From NCBI GenBank assembly GCA_964478125.1, contig CAYZGR010000009.1:1-64000 (forward strand): 64,000 nucleotides of DNA. The letters run 5' to 3'. The position numbers and the translations under genes are program-made. The notes under the pieces are model-generated. The model had not been told where the DNA came from. It searched no databases and saw only the letters and a list, made by a program, of their open reading frames with translations. Origin of the DNA: FW021-bin31 sp964478125. GTDB lineage: Bacteria; Bacteroidota; Bacteroidia; Chitinophagales; Chitinophagaceae. Positions 15,800-23,388 of the stretch are shown here, piece by piece; the stretch's first letter is position 1, and each line of letters starts with the position of its first letter.

Positions 15800-17206
15800 A
15801 TGAACAAGCTAAAAAGGATAAGCATGCTTTGCTTGTCTTTAGTTATAGCCCTTTATGTCCTGCAGAGTTGCAACGAATCTACCATCTTAGGCGGATCCAT
15901 TGCTCATGGGAATGGCGATACACCGGCCATGGAAACGGACACTTTTACCGTTCGAACCCGAACCATTTTTCGCAACCAGGATTCAGCATACGGTACCACC
16001 ACGACTAATGTAACCGCGGGCACCATTAACAGCGATCCCACTTTTGGAAAAACAGTGGGCATGGTTTATTTGCAACTCGGCCTGCCTTCTGCATCGGCTT
16101 CTTTCTCCGGCCCGGCTCCGGTTTTGGATTCTGTGGTACTTTCTTTGAGATATGCAGGCTATTATGGCGATTCGATGGGAGCACAGACCTATACGATATA
16201 CAGGATCGTGGATACGGCCTTCTCCGATACGTCCTTGAAGTACTATATTCATCAACAATTTGATATTGACAGATCTACCCCTTTAGGAACGGCTACTGTG
16301 ACGCCGAAGGGCCTTGGAGATTCCGTGTCCATATACGGCGTCAAAGAACCTGCCCAGTTGCGGATAAAGCTGAACCAGGCTTTTGGCAATACATTGCTTC
16401 ACCAGGATAGTGACGGAGCGTTGGCTAACGATTCTGCGTTTCATCGATGGTTAAAGGGCCTTGCTCTGGTTCCGGATAGCACCACTGCAGGCAGAAACTC
16501 ATTGATGTATTTTGAATTAAACAACACTTATACGGGAATGACGGTATTCTATAAAAACAGTACAACGGATTCCTTAACGGTTTATTTCCCGTTCAAGGCC
16601 CAAACAGGCGTTTGGTCTAATTATATTCAACACAATTTTGAGGGGTCAAAAGTAGCTGTTCACCTGCAGGATTCTGCCAACGTATCGGACTCTGTTATTT
16701 TCCTTCAGGATCAGTCAGGCTTATATGCCGATATCCATTTCCCTTATTTACAGGACTTCCCTCCTGCCTTAATTAATAAAGCAGAACTCATCCTCACCCA
16801 GGTGGATGATCCGGGAAATGCAACTTTTCAGTCGCCCTATGAACTCTTCTTATGGCAATATGAAAATGCGGAGAAAGATTCTTTGGGATATGTTGTGGAT
16901 GCAGGCGTATCCTTCAGTTCTATATATGGGACGCAGTTTACCAACATGAATTATTTTGGTGGATTGGCAAAAATGATTACCAATAAAGAGGGTAAAAAAG
17001 TAGTTCAGTATCGATTTAATATTACACGCTATCTGCAGCATCTGCTTACGCCCACTGCTTCTGACAAAGAAACCAACTACGGGTTCCGGCTTGGAATTAT
17101 GGATCCATTGGAAAGGGGACGCGACGTCGGCCGTGTCGTTTTAGGAGGAGGCAACCATTCTACGTATTCCATGAAGCTACATGTGGTATTTACAAATATT
17201 CAATAA
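15800..17206 (+). CDS. DUF4270 family lipoprotein
   Basis: The protein has 468 residues from ATG 15800. It opens with a lipoprotein signal peptide whose lipobox cysteine is C24 (YVLQSC), so it is probably anchored in the outer membrane. The body is beta-rich, with repeated phrases such as LDSVVLSLRYAG and LINKAELILTQVDD, typical of the Bacteroidota DUF4270 family of unknown function. The ATG at 15794 is two codons upstream but only 4 nt from a -7 element, so I chose 15800. metK follows after 56 nt. No functional partner is evident. Confidence 0.85.
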   Translation: MNKLKRISMLCLSLVIALYVLQSCNESTILGGSIAHGNGDTPAMETDTFTVRTRTIFRNQDSAYGTTTTNVTAGTINSDPTFGKTVGMVYLQLGLPSASASFSGPAPVLDSVVLSLRYAGYYGDSMGAQTYTIYRIVDTAFSDTSLKYYIHQQFDIDRSTPLGTATVTPKGLGDSVSIYGVKEPAQLRIKLNQAFGNTLLHQDSDGALANDSAFHRWLKGLALVPDSTTAGRNSLMYFELNNTYTGMTVFYKNSTTDSLTVYFPFKAQTGVWSNYIQHNFEGSKVAVHLQDSANVSDSVIFLQDQSGLYADIHFPYLQDFPPALINKAELILTQVDDPGNATFQSPYELFLWQYENAEKDSLGYVVDAGVSFSSIYGTQFTNMNYFGGLAKMITNKEGKKVVQYRFNITRYLQHLLTPTASDKETNYGFRLGIMDPLERGRDVGRVVLGGGNHSTYSMKLHVVFTNIQ

Positions 17207-17262
17207 AGTATTTTACTTTCGCTCTGCAATTCAGTTAACTCATTTTATAAATTTTTATAGAA

Positions 17263-18525
17263 ATGTCTTATTTGTTCACTTCAGAATCTGTTTCTGAAGG
17301 CCATCCCGATAAAATAGCAGACCAGATATCGGATGCTTTAGTTGATCATTTTTTAGCTTTTGACCCTGATGCCAAGGTGGCTTGTGAGACGCTGGTAACT
17401 ACCGGACAGGTGGTCCTGGCGGGAGAAGTCAAATCGACTACCTATCTGGATGTCCAGAAAATAGCGCGTAGCGTAATTAAAAAAATTGGCTACACAAACA
17501 GCGCTTATATGTTTGAGGCTGATTCGTGTGGCGTTTTGTCTGCCATTCATGAACAATCCGCCGATATCAGCAGAGGGGTAGACCGGGAAAATAAAGAGGA
17601 GCAGGGGGCCGGAGACCAGGGAATGATGTTTGGATATGCCACCAATGAGACGGAAAATTTTATGCCCCTGTCTCTGGATCTTTCTCATAAGCTGCTGAAG
17701 GAATTGGCCGCCTTGCGCCGGGAGAAAAAGGAGATAACCTATCTCCGTCCGGACGCAAAATCTCAAGTCACCATCGAATACAATGATGAGGGAAAGCCGG
17801 TACGTATTGACAGTATCGTTGTTTCGACCCAACATGATGAGTTTGACAGTGATGAAAAAATGGCACAAAAGATTAAAGAGGATATGATCCATATTCTTGT
17901 GCCGCGTGTCAAAAAACAACTCCCCGGGGATCTGCAAAAATTATTTAGTGATAAAGTTAAATATCATATCAACCCTACCGGGAAATTTGTTATAGGAGGG
18001 CCTCATGGAGATGCGGGTATCACCGGAAGAAAGATTATCGTCGATACCTATGGAGGAAAGGGCGCACATGGAGGAGGCGCGTTCTCGGGAAAAGATCCTT
18101 CAAAAGTGGATCGTTCTGCCGCCTACGCCGCGCGCCATATGGCCAAAAACCTGGTCGCTGCAGGTGTGGCGGATGAAGTTCTTGTCCAGGTGTCTTATGC
18201 AATTGGTGTGGCAGCGCCGACGGGTATTTATGTGAACACCTATGGTACTTCAAAGGTGCGGCTAAGCGATGGGGCCATTGCTGCCAGGCTTAAAGAACTT
18301 TTCGATATGCGTCCCTATGCGATTGAGAAGCGGCTAAAACTGAGGAACCCTATCTATTCAGAAACGGCGGCTTACGGACACATGGGCAGAGAGAATGTTG
18401 TGGTTACTAAAACCTTTGAAACCCCTGAAGGGAAAAAGAAAGCTATCGAGGTAGAGTTGTTTACCTGGGAAAAGCTGGATTTCGTAGACCAGATCAGGGA
18501 AGCCTTTAAGCCTCATTTTGCCTGA
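17263..18525 (+). CDS. metK: S-adenosylmethionine synthetase
   Basis: This 420-residue enzyme makes S-adenosylmethionine from methionine and ATP. It opens LFTSESVSEGHPDKIADQIS and carries GAGDQGMMFGYATNET and GGGAFSGKDPSKVDRSAAY, the two family signatures. The length is somewhat above the E. coli enzyme (384), as is usual in Bacteroidota. The upstream gap from the DUF4270 stop is only 56 nt and shows a near -7 element (TACTTTCG around 17215). It has no room for a SAM riboswitch. Confidence 0.97.
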   Translation: MSYLFTSESVSEGHPDKIADQISDALVDHFLAFDPDAKVACETLVTTGQVVLAGEVKSTTYLDVQKIARSVIKKIGYTNSAYMFEADSCGVLSAIHEQSADISRGVDRENKEEQGAGDQGMMFGYATNETENFMPLSLDLSHKLLKELAALRREKKEITYLRPDAKSQVTIEYNDEGKPVRIDSIVVSTQHDEFDSDEKMAQKIKEDMIHILVPRVKKQLPGDLQKLFSDKVKYHINPTGKFVIGGPHGDAGITGRKIIVDTYGGKGAHGGGAFSGKDPSKVDRSAAYAARHMAKNLVAAGVADEVLVQVSYAIGVAAPTGIYVNTYGTSKVRLSDGAIAARLKELFDMRPYAIEKRLKLRNPIYSETAAYGHMGRENVVVTKTFETPEGKKKAIEVELFTWEKLDFVDQIREAFKPHFA

Positions 18526-18645
18526 TCTTCTTTACCGCGGAGAAAGGGGTATTCTGGTAAAGCTGCATAATTAATAATTTGATAAAATAGATAAGAAATA
18601 TCCGGATCATGTGGTAAAAGAGGGCTGTCTTTTTAAATAAACGCT

Positions 18646-18653
18646 TACATTTG
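18646..18653 (+). promoter_or_regulatory. -7 promoter element (TACATTTG)
   Basis: TACATTTG followed by C, 32 nt upstream of ATG 18686. It supports the ATG over the in-frame TTG at 18656, which would sit at the transcription start. Confidence 0.55.
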
Positions 18654-18671
18654 CGTTGTGTAGAAAAAGAG

Positions 18672-18679
18672 AAAGGAGG
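18672..18679 (+). promoter_or_regulatory. Strong Shine-Dalgarno sequence (AAAGGAGG)
   Basis: AAAGGAGG ends 6 nt before ATG 18686 and fixes that start. Such a strong site is unusual in this window, where most genes lack one. Confidence 0.8.
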
Positions 18680-18685
18680 CAGGAT

Positions 18686-19261
18686 ATGCATGAAATAGAG
18701 CCCTTTTTTAACTGGAGGCATCTTTATACCGCCGAAGAGGATGAACACTCTCCATTTTATGGTAAACAATATAACGAGTTTGCCTATACTCAGAAGATCT
18801 ATAATTATTATATTCATCCGCAATGGGATTATTTCGGATCGGAAAATCTTTATCTGAAAATCCTGTTTACCGATTATCAGTATCACTTTTCTATCATTGA
18901 GTTGATTGGAGAATGGAACGACTGTATAGAAAACGATATCATGATTCTGAAAAGAGAGATTATTGACGCTCTCACCAATCAGGGGATCAGTAAATTTATT
19001 CTCATTTCGGAAAATGTGCTTAATTTTCATAGTTCCGACGATTGTTATTATGAAGAATGGTGGGAGGACATCGCCGACGAAGGGGGATGGATCGTCTGCT
19101 TAAACATGCCTGAACAAACTGCACGAGAATTTATTGATTCCGGCTTGAACCGTTATGTTAGCCTTATCGAGAATGATCACTGGCGTACTTTTACGCCCTT
19201 AAACTTGTTCCAACTGATTGATGATCAGATCATCAAAGTACTCGATGGGGTTAACCGATAA
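18686..19261 (+). CDS. Conserved hypothetical protein
   Basis: The protein has 191 residues from ATG 18686, starting MHEIEPFFNWRHLY. It is acidic and rich in aromatic residues, with no signal peptide or membrane segment. Runs such as DDCYYEEWWEDIADEGG and NDHWRTFTPLNLF look conserved in character, but I do not recognise a named domain. It has its own -7 element and a strong Shine-Dalgarno site. It is followed closely by the sdhC promoter, so it is probably transcribed alone. The opposite-strand frame at 18506-19030 is a shadow. No function is proposed. Confidence 0.75.
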   Translation: MHEIEPFFNWRHLYTAEEDEHSPFYGKQYNEFAYTQKIYNYYIHPQWDYFGSENLYLKILFTDYQYHFSIIELIGEWNDCIENDIMILKREIIDALTNQGISKFILISENVLNFHSSDDCYYEEWWEDIADEGGWIVCLNMPEQTAREFIDSGLNRYVSLIENDHWRTFTPLNLFQLIDDQIIKVLDGVNR

Positions 19262-19272
19262 GGTTATCTTTT

Positions 19273-19304
19273 TTTGACAAATTCCCATTTCTGCTGTAAG
19301 TTTG
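19273..19304 (+). promoter_or_regulatory. Full promoter of the sdh operon (TTTG, 20 nt, TAAGTTTG)
   Basis: TTTG at 19273-19276 and TAAGTTTG at 19297-19304, with a 20-nt spacer, are an essentially perfect Bacteroidota promoter. GTAAGT (19296-19301) and ACTTAC (19318-19323) form an inverted repeat over the start region that could be an operator. Confidence 0.8.
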
Positions 19305-19348
19305 CGACTAGTTTAGTACTTACACATCTAACAATTCAATTTTTTTTT

Positions 19349-20044
19349 ATGAAGTGGGGAAAATACTTTACTTCCGCTATCGGTAAAAAGCTGGTTATGG
19401 CGTTTACCGGAATCTTCCTTATTTTGTTTCTTATCGTACATTGCACCGCCAATTTTGCCATCTTTGTTCCGGATCAGGGGGCTACCTTTAATAAGGTATC
19501 TCACTTTTTAGGTAAAAATTGGATTGTACATATTCTGGAGGTGGGGCTTTTTGCCGGCTTTATAATCCATATCATTCAGGGGCTTGTATTGACCAAACAG
19601 AACAAAAGCAAGAGGCCGATAAAATATGCAGTAACCGATCGTAAAAGTACCAGCAAGTGGTATTCCCGTTCAATGGGCTTACTCGGTATTTTAATTTTAC
19701 TCTTCCTAATCATTCATCTGAGTGATTTTTGGATCCACACCCGCTTTGGAAGTATCTTTGGCGGGGTAAAAGAAGTAGACTACCAGGGAAAAGCCGTGGA
19801 TGATCTCTATGGAAAGATGAAAGAGGTATTTAGCCATTTGTGGATTGTAATAATATATATCATAGGGGTGATTGCCCTGGGATTTCATCTGGCGCATGGT
19901 TTCCAAAGCGCTTTTAGAACACTGGGAATGACTTCCTCCAAGTATATTTCAATTGTAAAAGGCGTCGGGATCGCTTTTTCTATAATTGTTCCGATCCTTT
20001 TTGCTCTTATGCCTATAGCTATGTACTTCAATTGGATAAGTTAA
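19349..20044 (+). CDS. sdhC: Succinate dehydrogenase/fumarate reductase cytochrome b subunit
   Basis: The protein has 231 residues from ATG 19349, starting MKWGKYFTSAIGKKLVMAFTG. It has five membrane segments and the histidines expected for a di-heme b558-type anchor: H in LIVHCTANF, HIIQG, HLSDFWIH and HLAHGFQSAF. It anchors SdhA and SdhB to the inner membrane and passes electrons to or from quinone. A longer frame to 19274 would start inside the promoter, so it is excluded. A run of nine T lies directly before the ATG. sdhA follows after 31 nt. Confidence 0.94.
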   Translation: MKWGKYFTSAIGKKLVMAFTGIFLILFLIVHCTANFAIFVPDQGATFNKVSHFLGKNWIVHILEVGLFAGFIIHIIQGLVLTKQNKSKRPIKYAVTDRKSTSKWYSRSMGLLGILILLFLIIHLSDFWIHTRFGSIFGGVKEVDYQGKAVDDLYGKMKEVFSHLWIVIIYIIGVIALGFHLAHGFQSAFRTLGMTSSKYISIVKGVGIAFSIIVPILFALMPIAMYFNWIS

Positions 20045-20061
20045 GCTAAATGAATTCACTT

Positions 20062-20069
20062 TATATTTG
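20062..20069 (+). promoter_or_regulatory. Possible internal -7 element (TATATTTG) between sdhC and sdhA
   Basis: TATATTTG matches TAnnTTTG but is followed by A and lacks a clear -33 partner. The TTG at 20067 belongs to it. It is a weak candidate. Confidence 0.25.
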
Positions 20070-20075
20070 AATCGT

Positions 20076-22052
20076 ATGAAATTAGATGGAAAATCTCCCG
20101 AAGGTCCGTTGGCTGAAAAATGGACGCATTATAAGAATCATAGTAAGCTGGTAAGTCCGGCGAATAAGCGTAAATTGGAAATCATTGTTATCGGTTCGGG
20201 GCTTGCAGGCGCTTCCGCTTCCGCTACGCTTGCGGAACAAGGTTATCAGGTAAAGACCTTTTGTTTTCAGGATAGTCCGCGTCGTGCCCATAGTGTGGCC
20301 GCACAAGGGGGAATTAACGCTTCCAAGAATTATCAAAATGACGGGGATTCAGATTTTCGTCTTTTTTATGATACGCTTAAGGGAGGTGATTTTCGTTCCA
20401 GAGAATCCAATTCTTATCGTTTGGCTGAGGTAAGCGCTAATATCATTGACCAATGTGTGGCACAGGGTGTTCCTTTCGCACGTGAATATGGCGGTTTGTT
20501 GGCCAACCGTTCTTTTGGCGGGGTACAGGTTCAACGAACCTTTTATGCCGCCGGGCAAACCGGTCAGCAATTGTTGCTCGGTGCTTATTCTGCATTAGAA
20601 AGGCAAATCGCGCTGGGGAAAGTAGAAATGCATGCGCGCCACGAAATGCTGGAGCTGGTAATCATTGACGGGCAGGCCAGAGGGATCATTGCCCGTAATC
20701 TGGTGACGGGAGAACTGGAAAGATATTTTGGTCATGCCGTGGTATTGGCTTCCGGAGGATATGGGAACGTCTTTTATCTGTCTACCAATGCGATGGGATC
20801 TAATGTAACAGCTTCCTGGAAGGCGCATAAAAAAGGGGCGTACTTTGCCAATCCCTGTTATACACAAATACATCCGACCTGCATCCCGGTTTCCGGGGAT
20901 TATCAAAGCAAGCTGACCCTGATGAGTGAGTCTTTGAGAAATGACGGAAGGATCTGGGTGCCGAAGAAAAAGGGGGATGACCGGAATCCCAATGACATAC
21001 CGGAAGAAGAAAGAGATTACTACCTCGAGCGCCGTTATCCGGCTTTTGGCAATCTGGGTCCCCGTGATGTGACTTCGCGCGCCGCCAAAGAGCGTTGCGA
21101 TGCCGGTTATGGAGTGGGCGCTTCCAAACAGGCCGTATATCTTGATTTCTCTTCGGCCATAAAGCGTTATGGTAAGGCACAAGCTCATAAATTACAAAAT
21201 CCCGATGTCTCCGGGGAAGAAATTATCGCCCTGGGAAAGCAGGTAATTAGAGAAAAATACGGGAATCTTTTCGAAATGTATGAAAGGATAACCGCGGAGA
21301 ATCCTTACGAGGTACCCATGCGGATATATCCGGCCAGTCATTATACGATGGGAGGGTTGTGGGTGGATTACAATTTGATGACTACCATTCCGGGACTGTT
21401 TGCCATAGGAGAATGTAATTTTTCAGATCATGGCGCCAACCGCCTGGGGGCTTCCGCTCTGATGCAGGGACTGGCAGATGGATATTTTATTCTGCCTTAT
21501 ACCATGGGTAACTTCATGGCGGGAGAAATTAATACCAAACCCATTTCTACGGATCATCCGGCATTTGAGGAAGCCGAAAATGCAGTTAAGGGGCAGGTCA
21601 ATAAACTTTTAAATGTAAAGGGAAAGCATTCAGTTGATCATTTTCATAAAGCGCTGGGAAAAATAACATGGAATAAATGTGGAATGTCTCGGAATGAGAA
21701 AGAGCTTACGGTGGCTATTCATGAAATCCGGGAATTAAGAGCAGAATTTTGGGAAGATGTGCGTGTGCCCGGCGGCGACAAAGAATTCAATCCGGAATTG
21801 GAAAAAGCGGGACGGGTAGCTGATTTCCTGGAGCTGGGTGAATTATTGGCGAAAGATGCGCTACAACGCGATGAGAGTTGCGGCGCCCATTTCAGGGAAG
21901 AGCACCAAACAGAGGATGGAGAAGCATTAAGAGATGATGAAAATTTCTGTTACGTAAGCGCCTGGGAATATAAAGCAGACAATCATTTTGAACTGCATAA
22001 AGAGCCCTTGGAATTTGAGGTGGTGCATTTGACACAGCGAAGCTATAAATGA
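20076..22052 (+). CDS. sdhA: Succinate dehydrogenase/fumarate reductase flavoprotein subunit
   Basis: The protein has 658 residues from ATG 20076. The FAD-binding loop GSGLAG is at 40-45, and the covalent flavin histidine is H72 in AHSVAAQGG. Active-site phrases HPTCIP, DHGANRLGASAL and ASHYTMGG are intact. The enzyme interconverts succinate and fumarate in the TCA cycle and respiratory chain. The long form (about 640-660 residues) is the Bacteroidota and epsilon-type. The normal partner sdhB does not follow directly: 552 nt intervene, carrying a broken GxxExxY gene with inverted repeats. I chose ATG over the TTG at 20067, which lies in a -7-like sequence. Confidence 0.96.
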   Translation: MKLDGKSPEGPLAEKWTHYKNHSKLVSPANKRKLEIIVIGSGLAGASASATLAEQGYQVKTFCFQDSPRRAHSVAAQGGINASKNYQNDGDSDFRLFYDTLKGGDFRSRESNSYRLAEVSANIIDQCVAQGVPFAREYGGLLANRSFGGVQVQRTFYAAGQTGQQLLLGAYSALERQIALGKVEMHARHEMLELVIIDGQARGIIARNLVTGELERYFGHAVVLASGGYGNVFYLSTNAMGSNVTASWKAHKKGAYFANPCYTQIHPTCIPVSGDYQSKLTLMSESLRNDGRIWVPKKKGDDRNPNDIPEEERDYYLERRYPAFGNLGPRDVTSRAAKERCDAGYGVGASKQAVYLDFSSAIKRYGKAQAHKLQNPDVSGEEIIALGKQVIREKYGNLFEMYERITAENPYEVPMRIYPASHYTMGGLWVDYNLMTTIPGLFAIGECNFSDHGANRLGASALMQGLADGYFILPYTMGNFMAGEINTKPISTDHPAFEEAENAVKGQVNKLLNVKGKHSVDHFHKALGKITWNKCGMSRNEKELTVAIHEIRELRAEFWEDVRVPGGDKEFNPELEKAGRVADFLELGELLAKDALQRDESCGAHFREEHQTEDGEALRDDENFCYVSAWEYKADNHFELHKEPLEFEVVHLTQRSYK

Positions 22053-22058
22053 TATAAA

Positions 22059-22079
22059 TAGAACACAGATCTTTATGAT
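22059..22079 (+). repeat. Left terminal inverted repeat
   Basis: It reads TAGAACACAGATCTTTATGA plus T. It pairs with 22569-22589 in inverted orientation with two mismatches (positions 9 and 16). Confidence 0.7.
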
Positions 22080-22090
22080 GATTATGATCT

Positions 22091-22565
22091 ATGGATGATA
22101 ATCTTAAACATGCGGAGATCATTGATAAGATTATAAGATCGTTCTATCAGGTATACAATAAGCCGGGTTATGGTTTTCTCGAAAAAGTGTATGAGAATGC
22201 GATGGTAATCGAATATGATATAACTGGGGAATAAAAGTCGTTCAACAATCACCGATTGATGTTTTTTATGATGAAGAGNNNNNNNNNNNNNNNNNNNNNN
22301 NNNNNNNNNNNNNNNNNNNNNNNNNNNNNNNNNNNNNNNNNNNNNNNNNNNNNNNNNNNNNNNNNNNNNNNNNNNNNNCTGGGGAATAAAAGTCGTTCAA
22401 CAATCACCGATTGATGTTTTTTATGATGAAGAGCATGAAACACAGCTGATTAATTATTTAAAGGCAACCGATTTGGGAGTGGGATTATTATTGAATTTTG
22501 GCAAAGAGCCTCAAATAAAGAGGAAAGTTTTTTCAAACGAATATAAGGATCATCATTTATCATAA
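22091..22565 (+). pseudogene. GxxExxY protein (PDDEXK_3-like), frameshifted and internally deleted
   Basis: From ATG 22091 the frame reads MDDNLKHAEIIDKIIRSFYQ and then GYGFLEKVYENAMVIEY, the GxxExxY motif that names the family, before stopping at TAA (22230). The family continues in another frame: WGIKVVQQSPIDVFYDEE, then directly HETQLINYLKATDLGVGLLLNFG, ending at 22565. Two lesions are visible besides the N gap: a frameshift before the 55-nt duplicate, and loss of the roughly 30-35 residues normally found between the VFYD and HE(A/T)QL blocks. Collapsing the assembly join does not repair either. The family has a nuclease-like fold but no settled role. The copy appears inactive. Confidence 0.75.
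22224..22433. other. Assembly join 1: 100 N flanked by identical 55-mers
   Basis: Bases 22224-22278 and 22379-22433 are identical, with exactly 100 N between. This pattern, repeated at two other places with the same sizes, indicates two contigs that share a 55-base end overlap and were scaffolded without merging. Confidence 0.92.
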
Positions 22566-22568
22566 CCG

Positions 22569-22589
22569 ATCATGAAGATCAGTGTTCTA
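22569..22589 (-). repeat. Right terminal inverted repeat
   Basis: Its reverse complement matches 22059-22079 at 19 of 21 positions. It starts 3 nt after the end of the GxxExxY reading frame and ends 15 nt before the sdhB ATG. Confidence 0.7.
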
Positions 22590-22604
22590 TAAAATAAAAT
22601 CCAT

Positions 22605-23378
22605 ATGAACTTAACATTAAAGGTCTGGAGACAAAAAAACGGAAAGGATAAAGGACATTTTGAAACTTATCCGGTTCAGGATATATCTGAGGACATGTCT
22701 TTTTTGGAGATGTTTGACGTGTTGAATGAAAAACTGATCAGTGAGGGAAAAGAACCCATAGCCTTCGACCACGATTGCCGCGAGGGGATATGCGGCATGT
22801 GTTCCATGTATATTAACGGACGGGCGCATGGCCCAATGCCGGGTACTACTACCTGTCAATTGCACATGCGTCATTTTAATGACGGGGAGACTATTGTTGT
22901 GGAACCCTGGAGAGCAGGTGCATTTCCTGTTATTAAAGACCTGGCGGTTGACCGGAGCGCCTTTGATCGTATTATCGAAGCCGGTGGGTATATATCCGTA
23001 AATACCGGAAATGCCGTAGATGCCAATTCCATCCCTATAGAAAAGGAAGAGGCTGATCTGTCTTTTGCAGCTGCTACCTGTATCGGTTGTGGCGCATGCG
23101 TGGCTGCATGTCCCAACTCTTCGGCCATGTTATTCTTAAGTGCGAAAGTTTCGCAGTTTACCCATTTGCCGCAAGGTCAGCCTGAAAGGGATTCGCGCGT
23201 CGTGAATATGGTGGCCCAGATGGATAAAGAAAAGTTTGGCAGCTGTACCAATATTGGGGAGTGTGAACAGGCCTGTCCTAAAGACATCCCTATAACACAC
23301 ATAGCCAATGCCAATAGAGAATACCTGAAGGCTACGTTTACTCCGGGTAAATACGGAAAGGCCCCTAAAGCGGAATAA
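22605..23378 (+). CDS. sdhB: Succinate dehydrogenase/fumarate reductase iron-sulfur subunit
   Basis: This 257-residue protein carries three iron-sulfur clusters that move electrons between the flavin and quinone. The [2Fe-2S] ligands are in CREGICGMCSMYING and the later TTTCQLH. CIGCGACVAACP and CTNIGECEQACPKDIP supply the [4Fe-4S] and [3Fe-4S] sites. It is complete and has normal spacing to the next gene (10 nt to the ABC ATPase). It is separated from sdhA by the GxxExxY element, whose effect on cotranscription cannot be judged from sequence; no strong terminator is seen inside it. Confidence 0.96.
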   Translation: MNLTLKVWRQKNGKDKGHFETYPVQDISEDMSFLEMFDVLNEKLISEGKEPIAFDHDCREGICGMCSMYINGRAHGPMPGTTTCQLHMRHFNDGETIVVEPWRAGAFPVIKDLAVDRSAFDRIIEAGGYISVNTGNAVDANSIPIEKEEADLSFAAATCIGCGACVAACPNSSAMLFLSAKVSQFTHLPQGQPERDSRVVNMVAQMDKEKFGSCTNIGECEQACPKDIPITHIANANREYLKATFTPGKYGKAPKAE

Positions 23379-23388
23379 CGCTCTTATA

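Larger units (their letters stand above)
22059..22589 (+). mobile_element. Candidate small mobile element carrying a GxxExxY gene, inserted between sdhA and sdhB
   Basis: The segment is bounded by 21-nt inverted repeats matching at 19 of 21 positions. Directly outside them lie identical TAAA tetranucleotides (22055-22058 and 22590-22593), which could be a target duplication. Removing the segment leaves sdhA and sdhB about 20 nt apart, normal for this operon. Its only gene is a decayed GxxExxY coding region; no transposase is present, so any movement would need outside help. True length is about 376 nt once the assembly join is collapsed. The flanks are AT-rich, so the TAAA match alone is weak. 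Confidence 0.5.

Noticed and set aside
17207..17262. Possible SAM riboswitch before metK
   Set aside because: The gap is 56 nt and shows no stem structure; known SAM riboswitches do not fit.
18506..19030. A 174-codon open frame on the minus strand overlapping metK's end and the hypothetical gene
   Set aside because: It lies opposite a gene with a promoter, strong Shine-Dalgarno site and normal codon use; its protein has no recognisable pattern.
22249..22443. A protein-like frame running through the N gap near sdhB
   Set aside because: It is composed of the 55-mer duplicate and N, so it is an assembly artefact.
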